A stretch of 16,509 nt of DNA, taken from assembly GCA_947591175.1 (NCBI GenBank), contig CANQDB010000019.1, forward strand, positions 1 through 16,509. The letters run 5' to 3'. The translations under genes and the position numbers were made by a program. This document shows, one piece after another, positions 1 to 7,246 of the stretch. The notes under the pieces are model-generated. The model saw nothing but the letters and a program-made list of their open reading frames with translations, did not search any database and was not told where the DNA came from. Numbering within the stretch: the first letter of the stretch is position 1; every line of letters begins with the position of its first letter. The stretch is from an uncultured Bacilli bacterium (GTDB taxonomy: Bacteria > Bacillota_I > Bacilli_A > RF39 > UBA660).

Positions 1-44
1 ACGTGAAGTATATTTTCTTTTGTAATCCCCTCTAGTATATCTAT

Positions 45-76
45 ATTATAATCTAAACATACCCCCCCCCAGTCAA
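45..76 (-). promoter_or_regulatory. Possible leftward promoter with a G9 tract in its spacer
   Basis: On the minus strand TTGACT (76-71) is followed by 20 bases, nine of them the G tract, and then a perfect TATAAT (50-45). A 17-bp spacer is optimal for sigma-A, so loss of three G would restore ideal spacing and other changes would weaken or strengthen the promoter. This design is known from poly-G promoters such as Neisseria porA. The target gene would lie beyond the left edge of the window, so its existence is inferred. The boxes could also be chance matches in AT-rich DNA. Confidence 0.35.
62..70 (-). repeat. G9 homopolymer tract (C9 on plus strand), left copy
   Basis: Nine consecutive C on the plus strand, read as CTGGGGGGGGGTAT on the minus strand. 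I noticed only one other run this long in the window (16465-16473), and the 14-bp context from ATA to AG is identical there. Runs of this length are very rare in DNA this AT-rich and are typical slippage sites. Here the run is intergenic, between a TTGACT box and a TATAAT box. Confidence 0.85.
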
Positions 77-77
77 G

Positions 78-106
78 CAATTTGACAAAAAACACCTGTC
101 AAATTG
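78..106. repeat. 10-bp perfect inverted repeat, 9-base loop
   Basis: CAATTTGACA (78-87) and TGTCAAATTG (97-106) are perfect reverse complements separated by nine bases. After transcription of trmK (minus strand) the RNA could fold here, but the hairpin is followed by CTTGACTGGG and not by a U run. It therefore is not a standard intrinsic terminator. The right arm overlaps the first tandem 12-mer, which fits a protein-binding site better, although a role in trmK transcript 3' end stability cannot be excluded. Confidence 0.55.
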
Positions 107-120
107 ACTGTTAAATTGAC
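97..120. repeat. Two tandem 12-bp repeats
   Basis: TGTCAAATTGAC (97-108) is directly followed by TGTTAAATTGAC (109-120), with 11 of 12 positions identical. Two directly abutting copies put the same bases one helical turn (about 12 bp) apart, as in binding sites for a DNA-binding protein. They lie just after the trmK stop, upstream of the possible leftward promoter, and so could be an operator or activator site for the gene to the left. Confidence 0.6.
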
Positions 121-128
121 AAGTGCAT

Positions 129-788
129 TTAAATACTTTTTCTTATTTTTAACTCTCTTTTAATCTCCCACTTACGACGCCAATAACCCTTAGGTAAAAC
201 TTTTAAGAGAAGTTCCTTTTGTTTTACTTCGTTGTTATTTAATTCTAAAAAGAGTTTACCTTTTTCTTTTCGTAAGATTGGTCCTAAGAGATAATCTTCT
301 TTAGTATAGTGTTTTCTTCCCTTTTGAAATCTAATAACGGGATAGATTACATTTTTATATTCGACTAAAGACTCTTTATCGATATGGAAACCCATTTTAC
401 AAAATTCTTTTCGAACGACATCAACATCGTTATTAGGCGATAAAATAATCGTTTGAATCTGTTTCATCTTTTGTGATTCATACTTACAAATTCCAACCAT
501 ATTACGGCCACCCATACCAGATATAATAATAGTATCGATATCACTATCCATATCCTTGATACCATCGGCTAAGGTTACCTTTATCTTATCTTCTAATTTA
601 GCTTTCTTGATATTTTCTTTGGCAATCGCTAGAGGTCCTTCTTTATTATCACTAGCGACCACTTTTTTAGGGTGCTTGTTTTCTTGTAGATAAATAGATA
701 AAAAAGCGTGATCGCATCCCACGTCTATAATACTTCTTTTTTCTTCTACGAAAGATGCAACCACACTTAAACGTTCATTTAATTTCAT
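129..788 (-). CDS. trmK: tRNA (adenine-N1)-methyltransferase TrmK
   Basis: 219 residues, close to the usual length of the TrmK/YqfN family, which methylates N1 of A22 in bacterial tRNA using S-adenosylmethionine in the cytoplasm. The Rossmann motif I is DVGCDHAFL at residues 22-30, the acidic SAM-ribose strand is VVASDNKEGP (43-52), and the diagnostic SGMGG is at 90-94. It is followed by LSPNND (116-121) where the family usually has LQPN. The C-terminal part is lysine-rich and helical. The ATG shares one base with the rpoD stop codon (TAATG), so translation is probably coupled. The gene following rpoD is trmK in many Firmicutes, which supports the assignment. Its usual next neighbour, a Nif3-like gene, is not seen in the 128 bases after the stop. 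Confidence 0.93.
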   Translation of the reverse strand: MKLNERLSVVASFVEEKRSIIDVGCDHAFLSIYLQENKHPKKVVASDNKEGPLAIAKENIKKAKLEDKIKVTLADGIKDMDSDIDTIIISGMGGRNMVGICKYESQKMKQIQTIILSPNNDVDVVRKEFCKMGFHIDKESLVEYKNVIYPVIRFQKGRKHYTKEDYLLGPILRKEKGKLFLELNNNEVKQKELLLKVLPKGYWRRKWEIKRELKIRKSI

Positions 789-1882
789 TAGTCAGTTAAG
801 AAATCCTTTAACTTACGTGAACGAGATGGATGTCTTAGTTTACGTAGGGCTTTGGCTTCGATTTGTCTGATACGTTCACGGGTAACACCAAAGATTTGAC
901 CTACTTCTTCAAGAGTTCGACATTGTCCATCGTCCAAGCCAAAACGAAGACGTAAAACTTTCTCTTCTCTTTCCGTTAAAGTGAGAAGAACATCACTTAA
1001 CTCTTCTTTCAATAATTCGACTGTCGCATATTCTTCAGGAGACATCGTTCGCTCGTCCGGAACGAAATCACCTAAATGCGAATCATCTTCTTCGCCAATT
1101 GGAGTCTCTAACGAAACTGGATCTTGGCTTATCTTATATACCTCACGCACCTTTTCCACACTGATGCCTAACTTTTTAGCAATTTCTTCATCCGTTGGTT
1201 CACGGTTTAACTCTTGGGTTAATTGACGTTGCACACGAGCTAGTTTATTAATCGTTTCAACCATGTGGACAGGTACTCTAATAGTTCTTGCTTGGTCGGC
1301 AATAGCACGCGTAATAGCTTGTCTAATCCACCAAGTGGCATAAGTTGAAAATTTGTATCCTTTAGTGGGATCGAACTTATCGACGGCTTTCATTAGACCG
1401 ATATTTCCTTCTTGAATTAAATCAAGGAATAACATACCACGACCGACATAACGCTTAGCAATCGATACGACTAAACGGAGGTTAGATTCCGCTAGCATTC
1501 TTTTGGCGTACTCGTCACCCTGTTCAGCTAAACGAGCATACTCGAACTCTTCATCGGACGTAAGTAAGTTAATACGACCTATTTCCTTTAAATACATTCT
1601 AACTGGGTCATTAATCTTGATATCTTTCGAAAGAGTCAAATCTTCGATATTATCTAAAGAGACTCCTCCATCGGCCTCAACCGGTTCTTCTTCTCCTTCT
1701 TCAGAGACTATTTCAATTCCGTTTTCGACAAAGGTGTTATATAAATCATCTAGGCTATCACTATCGACTTCTAGTCCTTTTAATTCTTCAGCTAGTTGTT
1801 CGTAGGTGATATGACCTTTTTCTTTTCCTAGTTTGACTAATTTTTCTTTGCGTTCTTCCATTGTTTTAATTTCGCTTGGCAT
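788..1882 (-). CDS. rpoD: Primary RNA polymerase sigma factor (sigma-A/RpoD)
   Basis: 364 residues from the ATG at 1882. A longer reading from a TTG at 1891 is possible, but the GGGGAG Shine-Dalgarno lies 9 bases before the ATG and would directly abut the TTG. Domains in order: region 1.1 (about 1-60), a short acidic linker, region 1.2 starting NDPVRMYLKEIG (91-102), region 2 with the aromatic-rich YATWWIRQAITRAI (181-194) for -10 melting, region 3 (about 210-255), and region 4 with the -35-binding helix GVTRERIRQIEAKALRKLR (332-350). It recruits core polymerase to housekeeping promoters such as those at 8860-8888 and 15893-15921. The start is 5 bases after the dnaG stop, and the stop overlaps trmK by one base, so the three genes form one operon. 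Confidence 0.97.
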   Translation of the reverse strand: MPSEIKTMEERKEKLVKLGKEKGHITYEQLAEELKGLEVDSDSLDDLYNTFVENGIEIVSEEGEEEPVEADGGVSLDNIEDLTLSKDIKINDPVRMYLKEIGRINLLTSDEEFEYARLAEQGDEYAKRMLAESNLRLVVSIAKRYVGRGMLFLDLIQEGNIGLMKAVDKFDPTKGYKFSTYATWWIRQAITRAIADQARTIRVPVHMVETINKLARVQRQLTQELNREPTDEEIAKKLGISVEKVREVYKISQDPVSLETPIGEEDDSHLGDFVPDERTMSPEEYATVELLKEELSDVLLTLTEREEKVLRLRFGLDDGQCRTLEEVGQIFGVTRERIRQIEAKALRKLRHPSRSRKLKDFLTD

Positions 1883-1887
1883 CTTTC

Positions 1888-3621
1888 TCAACTCCCCATT
1901 CTTAGTTCCCTAATTCTTTCGGCATACTTTGCTTTTTCAAGTGGATCAATCTCATCTTTCATCTTTTCTTCTAACCTTTTGGCTTCTAGGTTCACATTAT
2001 AATCTTTGATCACTTTAAACAAAGCATCGACTTCTTCACTTGGAACTTCCGTTCCAAGGTCAAGTGATAGAACTTCGGTCAAAAGATTCGTTAACGTTTC
2101 TTTATCATTTAGATAAGTGTAAAAATCTGCAATTTTCATTATACCATATTTTTTGTAATAATACGATATTTCTGATGCAAGAATTCGTTCTTTTTCTGAT
2201 GGGAAGAACAAGCCCTCACGATCGACTTTATGGACTATCTTGTCGGACATTAACATATAGTATAATAGAGAATGCATCGCGATTACATATTTATCACGGC
2301 GTTTTTTCTTTGGTAGAGCATACGTTTTTGGAGCAATATGTTGCTTTTCTTTTTGTTGTTCTTCTTTAATCGCTTGGAATCTTTTTTCGAGGGTATTATA
2401 CTCTAAATTGAATTCTTTTGCAAGTTTTTTTAGAACAATTTCTTGTCTAATTTCATCATCCCATTTACAAGTTTCCGTAATTACGGTGTTGATGTAGCCG
2501 GCAATTGCTTCTTCACTTTGTAAATCGACACCTTCTTTTAAGACTTTTAGTTTAAAATCGGTAAAGGGAATCGCACTTTCGATTAGACTCAAGAAGTGTT
2601 CTTTACCTTTTTTCAAAATAAAAGTATCAGGGTCATCCCCACCAGTTAGAGCAATAACTTTGGGTTTAAGCCCTAATTTAAGTAAGGCTTCACCGTTTAC
2701 CATGGTCGCATGACGACCTGCTTCATCGCCATCGAAACAGAGGATTACGTCTTTGGATAAACGGATAATTAGTTTCGCCTGTTCATCGGTCATAGCAGTT
2801 CCCATCAAGGCGATAGTGTTTTTGACCCCAATCGTACTAGCTCTTATGACATCCATGAAGCCTTCCATCACGATTACGTACTTTTTAGTTCGCACCTCTT
2901 CTCTGGCCATGGCATAATGATATAATAATTGGCCTTTTTTAAAGATTGGCGTCTCTTTGGTATTTAAGTATTTATTATTTGTACTTCCATCGTAGATACG
3001 ACCTGAGAAACCTACAATTCTTCCTTCTAAATCATGTAAAGGAAACATTATGCGGTTAAAGTATGTATCGCGGTCAGAATTAGCTAGACCTATTTCGTTT
3101 AGAGTCTTCAAATCATACCCTTTATTCTTTAATAAATCTATTACGTTAGTGTTTCCATTTAGAGCAAGACCTACACCAAATTCCTTGATGACATCTTCAC
3201 CTAGACTTCTTTCTTTTAAGTAGTTACGGGCAATTTTACCAAGTGACGAATTCAAATTGTTCTGATAGAATTTTTCGGCTAATTCGTAGGCTTTATAAAA
3301 TACTTCGTTAGCCTGTTTTTTTTCAGTTATTTTAAAGTTCTTTAATTCGATTCCCGCTTTGTTAGCGAGTAGAGCCAAGGCTTCTTTAAAAGATATATGT
3401 TCGTAGTTCATGACAAAATTATAGACGTTCCCCGAGGCTCCACATGAAAAACAACGATAAATTTGTAACTCTCTTGAAACACTCATCGAGGGATTAGTAT
3501 CATCGTGGAAAGGACATACTCCAAAGTAATTTTTACCTTTTTGGGTAAGTGGAAGGTACGAACTAATGACATCCACGATATCTACTTTACTACGGACTTC
3601 GGTAATAAGATCGTGTTCCAT
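1888..3621 (-). CDS. dnaG: DNA primase DnaG
   Basis: 577 residues from the ATG at 3621. An in-frame ATG at 3639 would add six residues, but AAGGTGA is well placed only for 3621 and the sequence MEHDLITEVRSKVDIVDVI is the normal family start. It makes RNA primers at the replication fork. The CHC2 zinc site is C36, H39, C57, C60 (CPFH and CFSC). The catalytic TOPRIM core shows VMEGFMDV (E253) and CFDGDEAG (D297, D299). The C-terminal part would carry the DnaB helicase-interacting domain, which is divergent as usual. The last codons contain the rpoD ribosome binding site, so the two are translationally linked. It follows uvsE with an 18-base gap. Length is normal. Confidence 0.96.
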   Translation of the reverse strand: MEHDLITEVRSKVDIVDVISSYLPLTQKGKNYFGVCPFHDDTNPSMSVSRELQIYRCFSCGASGNVYNFVMNYEHISFKEALALLANKAGIELKNFKITEKKQANEVFYKAYELAEKFYQNNLNSSLGKIARNYLKERSLGEDVIKEFGVGLALNGNTNVIDLLKNKGYDLKTLNEIGLANSDRDTYFNRIMFPLHDLEGRIVGFSGRIYDGSTNNKYLNTKETPIFKKGQLLYHYAMAREEVRTKKYVIVMEGFMDVIRASTIGVKNTIALMGTAMTDEQAKLIIRLSKDVILCFDGDEAGRHATMVNGEALLKLGLKPKVIALTGGDDPDTFILKKGKEHFLSLIESAIPFTDFKLKVLKEGVDLQSEEAIAGYINTVITETCKWDDEIRQEIVLKKLAKEFNLEYNTLEKRFQAIKEEQQKEKQHIAPKTYALPKKKRRDKYVIAMHSLLYYMLMSDKIVHKVDREGLFFPSEKERILASEISYYYKKYGIMKIADFYTYLNDKETLTNLLTEVLSLDLGTEVPSEEVDALFKVIKDYNVNLEAKRLEEKMKDEIDPLEKAKYAERIRELRMGS

Positions 3622-3639
3622 TAATTCACCTTCTTTCAT

Positions 3640-4596
3640 CTATTCTACAATAAATGTAGTACTATCGATAAAACGATAGTTCGTTTTATATTTTAAACTT
3701 CTTACAAGTCGAAATAGGGCCAAGTCTTTCTTTTTAGCTTCGATCATGATATCAAGTTCACTTGTCTTATCTTTAACTTCTTCTAAAAAAGAAATAAAAC
3801 TATCAGTATCAATATAATCATGATGACTACGAAAATCTTTTTTAGTTTTGTTCTTAGGAGACGAAAAATGAACTTTCGGAGGCCATGATGAACTTTTCCA
3901 AGTTGCAAAAATCTTCTCGTAATAATCTCTTATTAATTCTTTATTATTATTGCACAAAAAGTGGTGATAATCAAGTACCATAGGTACTTTTAACTCTTCA
4001 CAAAGTCTTAAAGTATCGACTACATTAAACACTTTATCGTCGTTTTCTAAGACAATTCTTTGGCGAATTTCACCGGGTAACTTTAAAAAGTTATTTTTGA
4101 AACGCGTAAGGCTTGCCTTTTTACCGCCTTGACTGCTACCGATATGTAAAATCAATTTGGCGTCTTTGAACTTAAAAGCTTCAGACAAAGCGTTATGGTA
4201 CTTTAATATCTCGATGGCACCTTTAACTACTTTAGGATTAGTACTATTCAAGATACAGTATTGATCGGGATGAAAATCGAGCCGTAGGTTGTTTTTTAAA
4301 GCATATTCCCCTATTTCATGATATTTTTTTAAATAGGGATTAATATAGTCAAAAGGCACTTCTTCGAGGGTTGCTAAAGGGATAAGGTTAGAAGTTAAGC
4401 GATAAAAATGGATATCGTTTCTGACATTGTATTTTAGAATTTCCATAAGTGAATCTAAATTTGTTTTAATTAAATTATCTATGTGATGGTAGCCTTCTAT
4501 ATCTTTTTTCTCTTTAAAATGAGTATAGGTTATCGTCTTGGAAGATGTGATATCTATTGTTAAAGGAAGAGCTACATAGCCAAGTCTTACTTTCAT
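3640..4596 (-). CDS. uvsE: UV DNA damage endonuclease UvsE/UVDE
   Basis: 318 residues from the ATG at 4596, chosen because GGTGA lies five bases upstream and MKVRLGYVAL is the family's usual start. In-frame ATGs at 4608 and 4623 lack a site. UVDE enzymes are TIM-barrel metal-dependent endonucleases that nick DNA 5' of UV photoproducts and some other lesions, independently of UvrABC. Likely metal-site and active-site residues are H109 (FHPDQY), H151 (LHIGSSQGGK), E184 (VLENDD), D209-H212 (DYHH), H243 (KVHFSSP), H258/H259 and E286 (IEAKKKD). It is the first gene of the unit uvsE-dnaG-rpoD-trmK and follows an intrinsic terminator, so a promoter should lie between about 4600 and 4650, but I see no convincing one. 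UvsE is not part of the classical macromolecular synthesis operon. Confidence 0.92.
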   Translation of the reverse strand: MKVRLGYVALPLTIDITSSKTITYTHFKEKKDIEGYHHIDNLIKTNLDSLMEILKYNVRNDIHFYRLTSNLIPLATLEEVPFDYINPYLKKYHEIGEYALKNNLRLDFHPDQYCILNSTNPKVVKGAIEILKYHNALSEAFKFKDAKLILHIGSSQGGKKASLTRFKNNFLKLPGEIRQRIVLENDDKVFNVVDTLRLCEELKVPMVLDYHHFLCNNNKELIRDYYEKIFATWKSSSWPPKVHFSSPKNKTKKDFRSHHDYIDTDSFISFLEEVKDKTSELDIMIEAKKKDLALFRLVRSLKYKTNYRFIDSTTFIVE

Positions 4597-4649
4597 TATA
4601 ATCACCATGTTTAGTATGTCCATATTTTTTTTAATTTATTTAAGCATAG

Positions 4650-4675
4650 AAAAAGGAACGGATAAATTCGTTCCT
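4650..4675 (-). terminator. Intrinsic terminator of the surface-protein pair
   Basis: On the minus strand AGGAACG (4675-4669) pairs with CGTTCCT (4660-4654) around an eight-base loop, and the stem runs into five T (4654-4650). It begins 10 bases after the stop codon of the 848-residue gene and separates it from uvsE. Confidence 0.8.
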
Positions 4676-4685
4676 AGAATTTTTA

Positions 4686-7232
4686 TTAACGAGTCATTCC
4701 ATCCATTTGATCAGCATCTTGGTTGATAGCGGCCGCTGGATCTGCAGCTTGGTTAACTTGAGCATTAATATAGTCTTCAAGAGTTGCTTGTTGGTCTTCA
4801 GGAGAAGGAATATAGAAGTCCTGACCCCCAATAGAAATTGGAGCAGCTGCATCTGTTTCAACTGCTACAGTGGCAGCACTATCATCAATTGCGGTAGCAG
4901 CAGCACCATCATCGGCAGTATATGGAACAAAATCTCCTTCTTCAAAGTGAATTCCTTCATCACTATCACTAAGTTCAGGTTGAACAGTTACATCACCAGC
5001 AGAATCAGGAGGTGTAGTAGTTGTTTCTGGAGGTGTAACTGGTGCTGGAGGAGTAGTAGGTGCAGGAGTAGAATTTGCAGGTGATTCAGTTCCGTAATCC
5101 CATTGTGGTCCTAAATCTCCCCATTGATTTTTATTTTCTTGATTTTCTTGACTAGCAGCACCCTTATGATCACTATCTTCAGTATGAGTTGTACCATCAG
5201 TAGGATCTGTCCAAGTAGTTGGTCCATCGTACTCTGGAGCATCAGGATTCTTTTTAGTAGGTCCTTCTTCTTTACCTACTAATTCAGATTTTTCAGATGT
5301 ATCAGCAGGTGGCGTCTCAGTGTAATTACTATGATTTGGATGAGCAGCTTGATCTTGAGCGATTAAAGCATCCTTACTAGCTTGAGTTTTAGCATTCATT
5401 TCTGCTTCGATAGCCGCAACCTCATTAGGGAATAATCTACGAGCAGTATCTGGATCATAATATTCGGTTCTAGTAACTACTCTAGATCCTCCGCTAGCAT
5501 AAACACCTTTAGCATAGCTTCCTGATGCTGTTTTAGAATCACTCTTTATTCCACGTAATTCCATACTTCTCTTAGCCATGAATTCATCTAAGGCACTAGC
5601 TGTCTTATCATTGCGAGAAACAAGGTAGTAATTGAATTGATCATCTAAGCGTTTATTCTCTTTATAGAATTCTTTTTCTTCATTAGCTTTAGTAGCGAAT
5701 CTATCTTTCATTGTTGAATCAATGTAAATATCACATTGTTCATCACCGAAGACATCAGAAGTCATCGTATAACCTTGTTCAACTGATAGTTTACGATATT
5801 GTTCTAATTCAGCTTCTGTTGGATGATCCGTTAAAGCAAATGCCGAATAACCGTTTTCATTTAATGTTTCCTCAAAAATTAAGCCACGTTGAGAGGCACT
5901 TAATAATAAGAAGCCATCTATCATGAATTTAGCATTTTGGTTTTCACGATTTGTCGAAGCAAAGGCGAAGATAGCATTGAACATATCTTGTTCTGAAGTT
6001 GCTTTCTTTTCTCCTGTCTTAGAATCAACTTGAATTAATTTATCCAAGTAATTATCCATCGTGATACGATCTTCTTCAGTTTCGAAGAAATTATGGAAGA
6101 AATCTTTGAAAGTTCCAATGTTGCTTTCATCCATTAATGTTAAGCCCGCAACTAATTTTGCTCTAAATGAATCACGTAATGAAGTAATTGTGTCATGTGA
6201 ATCAAGGTTTAATTCAGCAAAATAATTGACATCGTGATTAACCCATGAAAATCTTGCAGCAGAGTATTCTTTTCCAGAAATCTTTAATAGATCTTTTAAC
6301 TGAATAGAAATGGTTTGGCCTTCAGTACCTAATACCTCAATTGTTTGATCAGGAATTTTTCCTTGAGCATAGGCTTCATCAATCATTGAAACGTAAGTAT
6401 TTAAAGCTTTTTCTTTAGCATTAATGAAATTCTTTTCTTCTTCAGTCATTTTAAGAGCATCGGCATCATTAACAGCTGTAAGGAGAGTTTCATTAGCATC
6501 TTCTGGAGTAACTACATCACTAGTAGAGACAGGAGTTAAAATTGTATCGTTCTTCTTATCTTTATTCATGAAGTGTGCACCAATAGCAACTGCTCCTGCT
6601 ACAGCGATAGCTGCAGCTCCTAACATAACACGTTTTGGAACTTTTCCAAAAACTTTGAAACGTTTACTTTCTTCAGGGTTAACGCTATTATTTAATGAAG
6701 GATCGATTTCTTCAGAATCGATAGCAGCTGTGGCTGCTTTTACAGGTAATCCTGTACCGAAAACATTTACCTTATGTCCAGCAATAAATCTAGATAGAAT
6801 TCCTGTTTTCTTTTGATAACTAGCTAACACCTTAGAATCTGGTTTAATTGCCTCCATCCATTTCATATATGAAGTGAAGCGGTCAGATTCTTCTTGTGGT
6901 AAATTTGCTCCTGTTTTAAGGAAATCTACTTCTTCAGCCGTCATGATTGTTCTTGACGAATGAGCGATAATTTCTTTTCTTTCTTCTTTCGTGTATGATC
7001 TGTTTAGCTCATTTAATAGTTCACCTACAGAATTAAGATAACTAACTCTATTTGGATATTGAACTAAAACAGCTACTTCATTTTCATACTTATTACCCCA
7101 AAAAGCATCGTTGAAAATCATCGATATGTAATTTTTCTTCTCTTGTTCAGTAGCGTTATTTAAACTATCTGGAAGGCTTTCAGGAACGATAAGTTGATAT
7201 CCTACGATTTTTTCATTGTTATTCATATTCAT
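4686..7232 (-). CDS. Large single-pass membrane protein with extracytoplasmic Pro/Thr- and Asp/Ala-rich tail
   Basis: 848 residues, function unknown. The first 200 residues look cytoplasmic, with no signal peptide. One hydrophobic segment lies at about 203-221 (LGAAAIAVAGAVAIGAH), preceded by six basic residues, so the remaining ~625 residues are predicted outside. Residues 255-560 are mixed helical, charged and globular in character. Residues 640-745 are low-complexity, with a Pro/Thr stretch at 722-742 (TPAPTTPP, TPPETTTTPP). The end (750-848) is Asp/Ala/Gln-rich. There is a single cysteine (C500). The ATG follows AGGGGAGTGAT with good spacing, 14 bases after the stop of the pilin-like gene, and both share one promoter and one terminator. 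This suggests one surface complex. I recognise no enzyme motif. A scaffold, adhesin or stalk role is inference only. Confidence 0.8.
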   Translation of the reverse strand: MNMNNNEKIVGYQLIVPESLPDSLNNATEQEKKNYISMIFNDAFWGNKYENEVAVLVQYPNRVSYLNSVGELLNELNRSYTKEERKEIIAHSSRTIMTAEEVDFLKTGANLPQEESDRFTSYMKWMEAIKPDSKVLASYQKKTGILSRFIAGHKVNVFGTGLPVKAATAAIDSEEIDPSLNNSVNPEESKRFKVFGKVPKRVMLGAAAIAVAGAVAIGAHFMNKDKKNDTILTPVSTSDVVTPEDANETLLTAVNDADALKMTEEEKNFINAKEKALNTYVSMIDEAYAQGKIPDQTIEVLGTEGQTISIQLKDLLKISGKEYSAARFSWVNHDVNYFAELNLDSHDTITSLRDSFRAKLVAGLTLMDESNIGTFKDFFHNFFETEEDRITMDNYLDKLIQVDSKTGEKKATSEQDMFNAIFAFASTNRENQNAKFMIDGFLLLSASQRGLIFEETLNENGYSAFALTDHPTEAELEQYRKLSVEQGYTMTSDVFGDEQCDIYIDSTMKDRFATKANEEKEFYKENKRLDDQFNYYLVSRNDKTASALDEFMAKRSMELRGIKSDSKTASGSYAKGVYASGGSRVVTRTEYYDPDTARRLFPNEVAAIEAEMNAKTQASKDALIAQDQAAHPNHSNYTETPPADTSEKSELVGKEEGPTKKNPDAPEYDGPTTWTDPTDGTTHTEDSDHKGAASQENQENKNQWGDLGPQWDYGTESPANSTPAPTTPPAPVTPPETTTTPPDSAGDVTVQPELSDSDEGIHFEEGDFVPYTADDGAAATAIDDSAATVAVETDAAAPISIGGQDFYIPSPEDQQATLEDYINAQVNQAADPAAAINQDADQMDGMTR

Positions 7233-7246
7233 AGTTAATCACTCCC

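Larger units (their letters stand above)
1..128. other. Intergenic/regulatory region downstream of trmK
   Basis: This stretch after the trmK stop codon holds no confident gene. It contains a C9 run (G9 on the minus strand), two tandem 12-bp repeats, a 10-bp inverted repeat and a possible minus-strand promoter, all listed separately. On the minus strand one frame is open from about position 96 to the left edge and reads ...LLDWGGVCLDYNID..., passing through the G tract. It has a stop shortly upstream and no good Shine-Dalgarno site, so it may be chance or the 5' end of a gene lying beyond the window. A purine-rich AGAGGGGATT lies at 24-33 (minus) but no ATG, GTG or TTG follows at a usable distance inside the window. 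Confidence 0.5.

Noticed and set aside
78..106. Inverted repeat as the trmK terminator
   Set aside because: No T run follows on the minus strand and the six T lie in the loop. It is kept only as an inverted repeat.
1503..1805. Plus-strand open frame opposite rpoD
   Set aside because: Serine-rich shadow of the acidic N-terminal part of the sigma factor, with no start signal.
1889..1891. TTG start for rpoD
   Set aside because: It would directly abut the GGGGAG site. The ATG at 1882 has correct spacing.
4707..5084. Plus-strand open frame opposite the 848-residue gene
   Set aside because: The Ser/Cys/Arg-rich composition is that of a complement-strand shadow of Ala/Asp/Thr-rich coding. No ribosome site is present and no other plus-strand gene occurs in the window.
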